The notes under the pieces: generated by a model | What the model was told of the DNA's origin: nothing | Database searches by the model: none | The model's input: the letters and a program-made list of their open reading frames with translations, nothing else | Translations under genes and position numbers: made by a program | From: Janthinobacterium sp. FW305-129 | GTDB taxonomy: Bacteria; Pseudomonadota; Gammaproteobacteria; Burkholderiales; Burkholderiaceae_D | Direction: 5' to 3' | Assembly: GCF_020858115.1 (NCBI RefSeq) | Contig: NZ_JACYMM010000004.1 | Span: 310,001 to 374,000 of the forward strand | Length of the DNA stretch: 64,000 nucleotides | In this document: positions 63,224 to 64,000 of the stretch, piece after piece | Position numbering within the stretch: the first letter of the stretch is position 1 | Layout of the letters: each line of letters starts with the position of its first letter

Positions 63224-64000
63224 ATGAGCAGCAAGATCAGCAGCAAGATGGGTGGCAAGAGCAGGGGGGCGGGCCAGGCTGGCCCGATACACCGCGACGG
63301 CAGCATCGCCGTGACCGTACACGAACAGGATAGCGGGGTCATGGTCGTCAATGCCGCCGTCAGCCTGTACCGGGGGCTTGACGCGGATTGCCATAATTTC
63401 GATCCCGTCACCTGGGTGGCCGATCCCGCCATGCTGGTGGGCGTGCGCTGGACGGATGGCCGTGGCTGCACCGTGTTTTCCGACCTGGCGACGGGCAGCT
63501 ACGTGGGGGTGTACGGCAATTTCCCCACCACCGCGCCCCAGTGCGTGACGGTGCAGGCAGGCTGCAGCGCCGTGCTGTGCTTCAAGCCCCACCTCAATCC
63601 GCAGGTGGGGCTGGCATTCGAGACGCCCGAATGCCAGCCCAGCGATTGCAATTTCGGCAGGGTGGGCGACCGCGCCGTGGCCAGCGTCTCGTTTGACGGC
63701 GATCAAAGCGCCGATGGACGCGACCTGGTGCAGGTCCTGGCCGCCTCGCCGTGGGTGCCCCTGCGCGGCACGCCGAACGCGTTTTCCACGCCCGTGCGGC
63801 GCGCTGGCATGCACCGTTTCGCGGCGCAGATGATGTTGGCGCAGCGGCCGGAACTGCGCAGCGCCTTGCCCGTGCCCGAGGGACTGAGCCCGAACGCCAT
63901 GCTGGCCGTGGACGCGGAATACGAGACGGAAGAGCGCCAGCCGCAGCCCATCTCCGGCAATGTGGGCGTGTCGCTGACGCGCACGGAAACGGAACCGACG
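63224..64000 (+). CDS. Protein with transthyretin-like domain (3' truncated by window end)
   Basis: Open from ATG 63224 (TTGAGGAGAATGAC upstream) to the window edge, 259 codons. Residues about 25-120 look like a carboxypeptidase-regulatory/transthyretin-like beta-sandwich: GSIAVTVHEQDSGVMVVNAA, VRWTDGRGCTVFSDLATGSY and a VTVQAGCSAVLCF strand. Ten Cys residues or so are unusual for a cytoplasmic protein. No signal peptide is seen; the N-terminus is basic and Ser/Lys-rich. It follows the metalloprotease gene by 10 bases. Confidence 0.7.
   Translation, partial: MSSKISSKMGGKSRGAGQAGPIHRDGSIAVTVHEQDSGVMVVNAAVSLYRGLDADCHNFDPVTWVADPAMLVGVRWTDGRGCTVFSDLATGSYVGVYGNFPTTAPQCVTVQAGCSAVLCFKPHLNPQVGLAFETPECQPSDCNFGRVGDRAVASVSFDGDQSADGRDLVQVLAASPWVPLRGTPNAFSTPVRRAGMHRFAAQMMLAQRPELRSALPVPEGLSPNAMLAVDAEYETEERQPQPISGNVGVSLTRTETEPT

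Noticed and set aside
1-64000. CRISPR arrays, rRNA, tRNA genes, prophage or insertion sequences
   Set aside because: I looked for regular short direct repeats, cloverleaf-like sequence and transposase motifs and saw none. A covariance-model scan could still find a tRNA that I missed by eye.

Overview
The window is high-GC DNA (about 63-65 percent by eye) with dense, mostly compact operons. Gene content points to a betaproteobacterium of the Oxalobacteraceae, most like Janthinobacterium: an operon of prfB (with its frameshift site), a HAD phosphatase and lysS; a liv-type ABC transporter with a fused permease/ATPase; a Burkholderiales-like lolC-lolD-tatD cluster; chromosomal fosA; chaperone-usher pili; and a Cpx-like envelope stress system. 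The genus is inferred from recollection of gene order. No rRNA, tRNA, CRISPR array or insertion sequence was seen.

Layout. 1-4.0 kb: end of an oxidoreductase gene, a terminator, a structured repeat, then lysS, HAD phosphatase and prfB on the minus strand. 4.0-9.9 kb: cpdB, a Sel1 protein and a secreted heparinase II/III-like lyase. 9.9-18.7 kb: two unknown genes, the livK-H-MG-F transporter and a TonB-dependent receptor behind two tandem palindromes. 18.7-24 kb: DUF2288, a RES/Xre toxin-antitoxin pair, an S53 peptidase behind a GEMM-I cyclic di-GMP riboswitch, fosA, and the second copy of the structured repeat. 24-32 kb: recJ with its partner, then a four-gene chaperone-usher pilus operon. 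32.4-37.8 kb: two tandem LolC/E paralogues, lolD, tatD and a secreted sugar-dehydrogenase-like protein. 37.8-46.8 kb: accessory patches, including a membrane coiled-coil protein, a Tae4-like amidase, an SUV3-like helicase, a possible nuclease-fold protein, comEC, and an AT-rich islet with a SMEK-like membrane protein. 46.8-52.7 kb: a LysR regulator facing a TauE permease, HAD hydrolase, alpha/beta hydrolase, dcd, prpF-like gene and a FlxA-like protein. 52.7-56.9 kb: a palindromic element, then the Cpx-like kinase/regulator facing a CpxP/Spy-like gene, small ORFs and a dioxygenase-like lipoprotein; CpxR-type boxes lie before the CpxP-like gene and before the FlxA-like gene. 56.9-60.1 kb: DUF1800-DUF1501 operon.

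60.1-64.0 kb (right edge): the best candidate for an undescribed system. A sigma-54 promoter motif precedes two paralogous proteins of unknown function (one with a long glycine-zipper segment), an HEVGH metalloprotease-like membrane protein, and a protein with a transthyretin-like domain that runs off the window.
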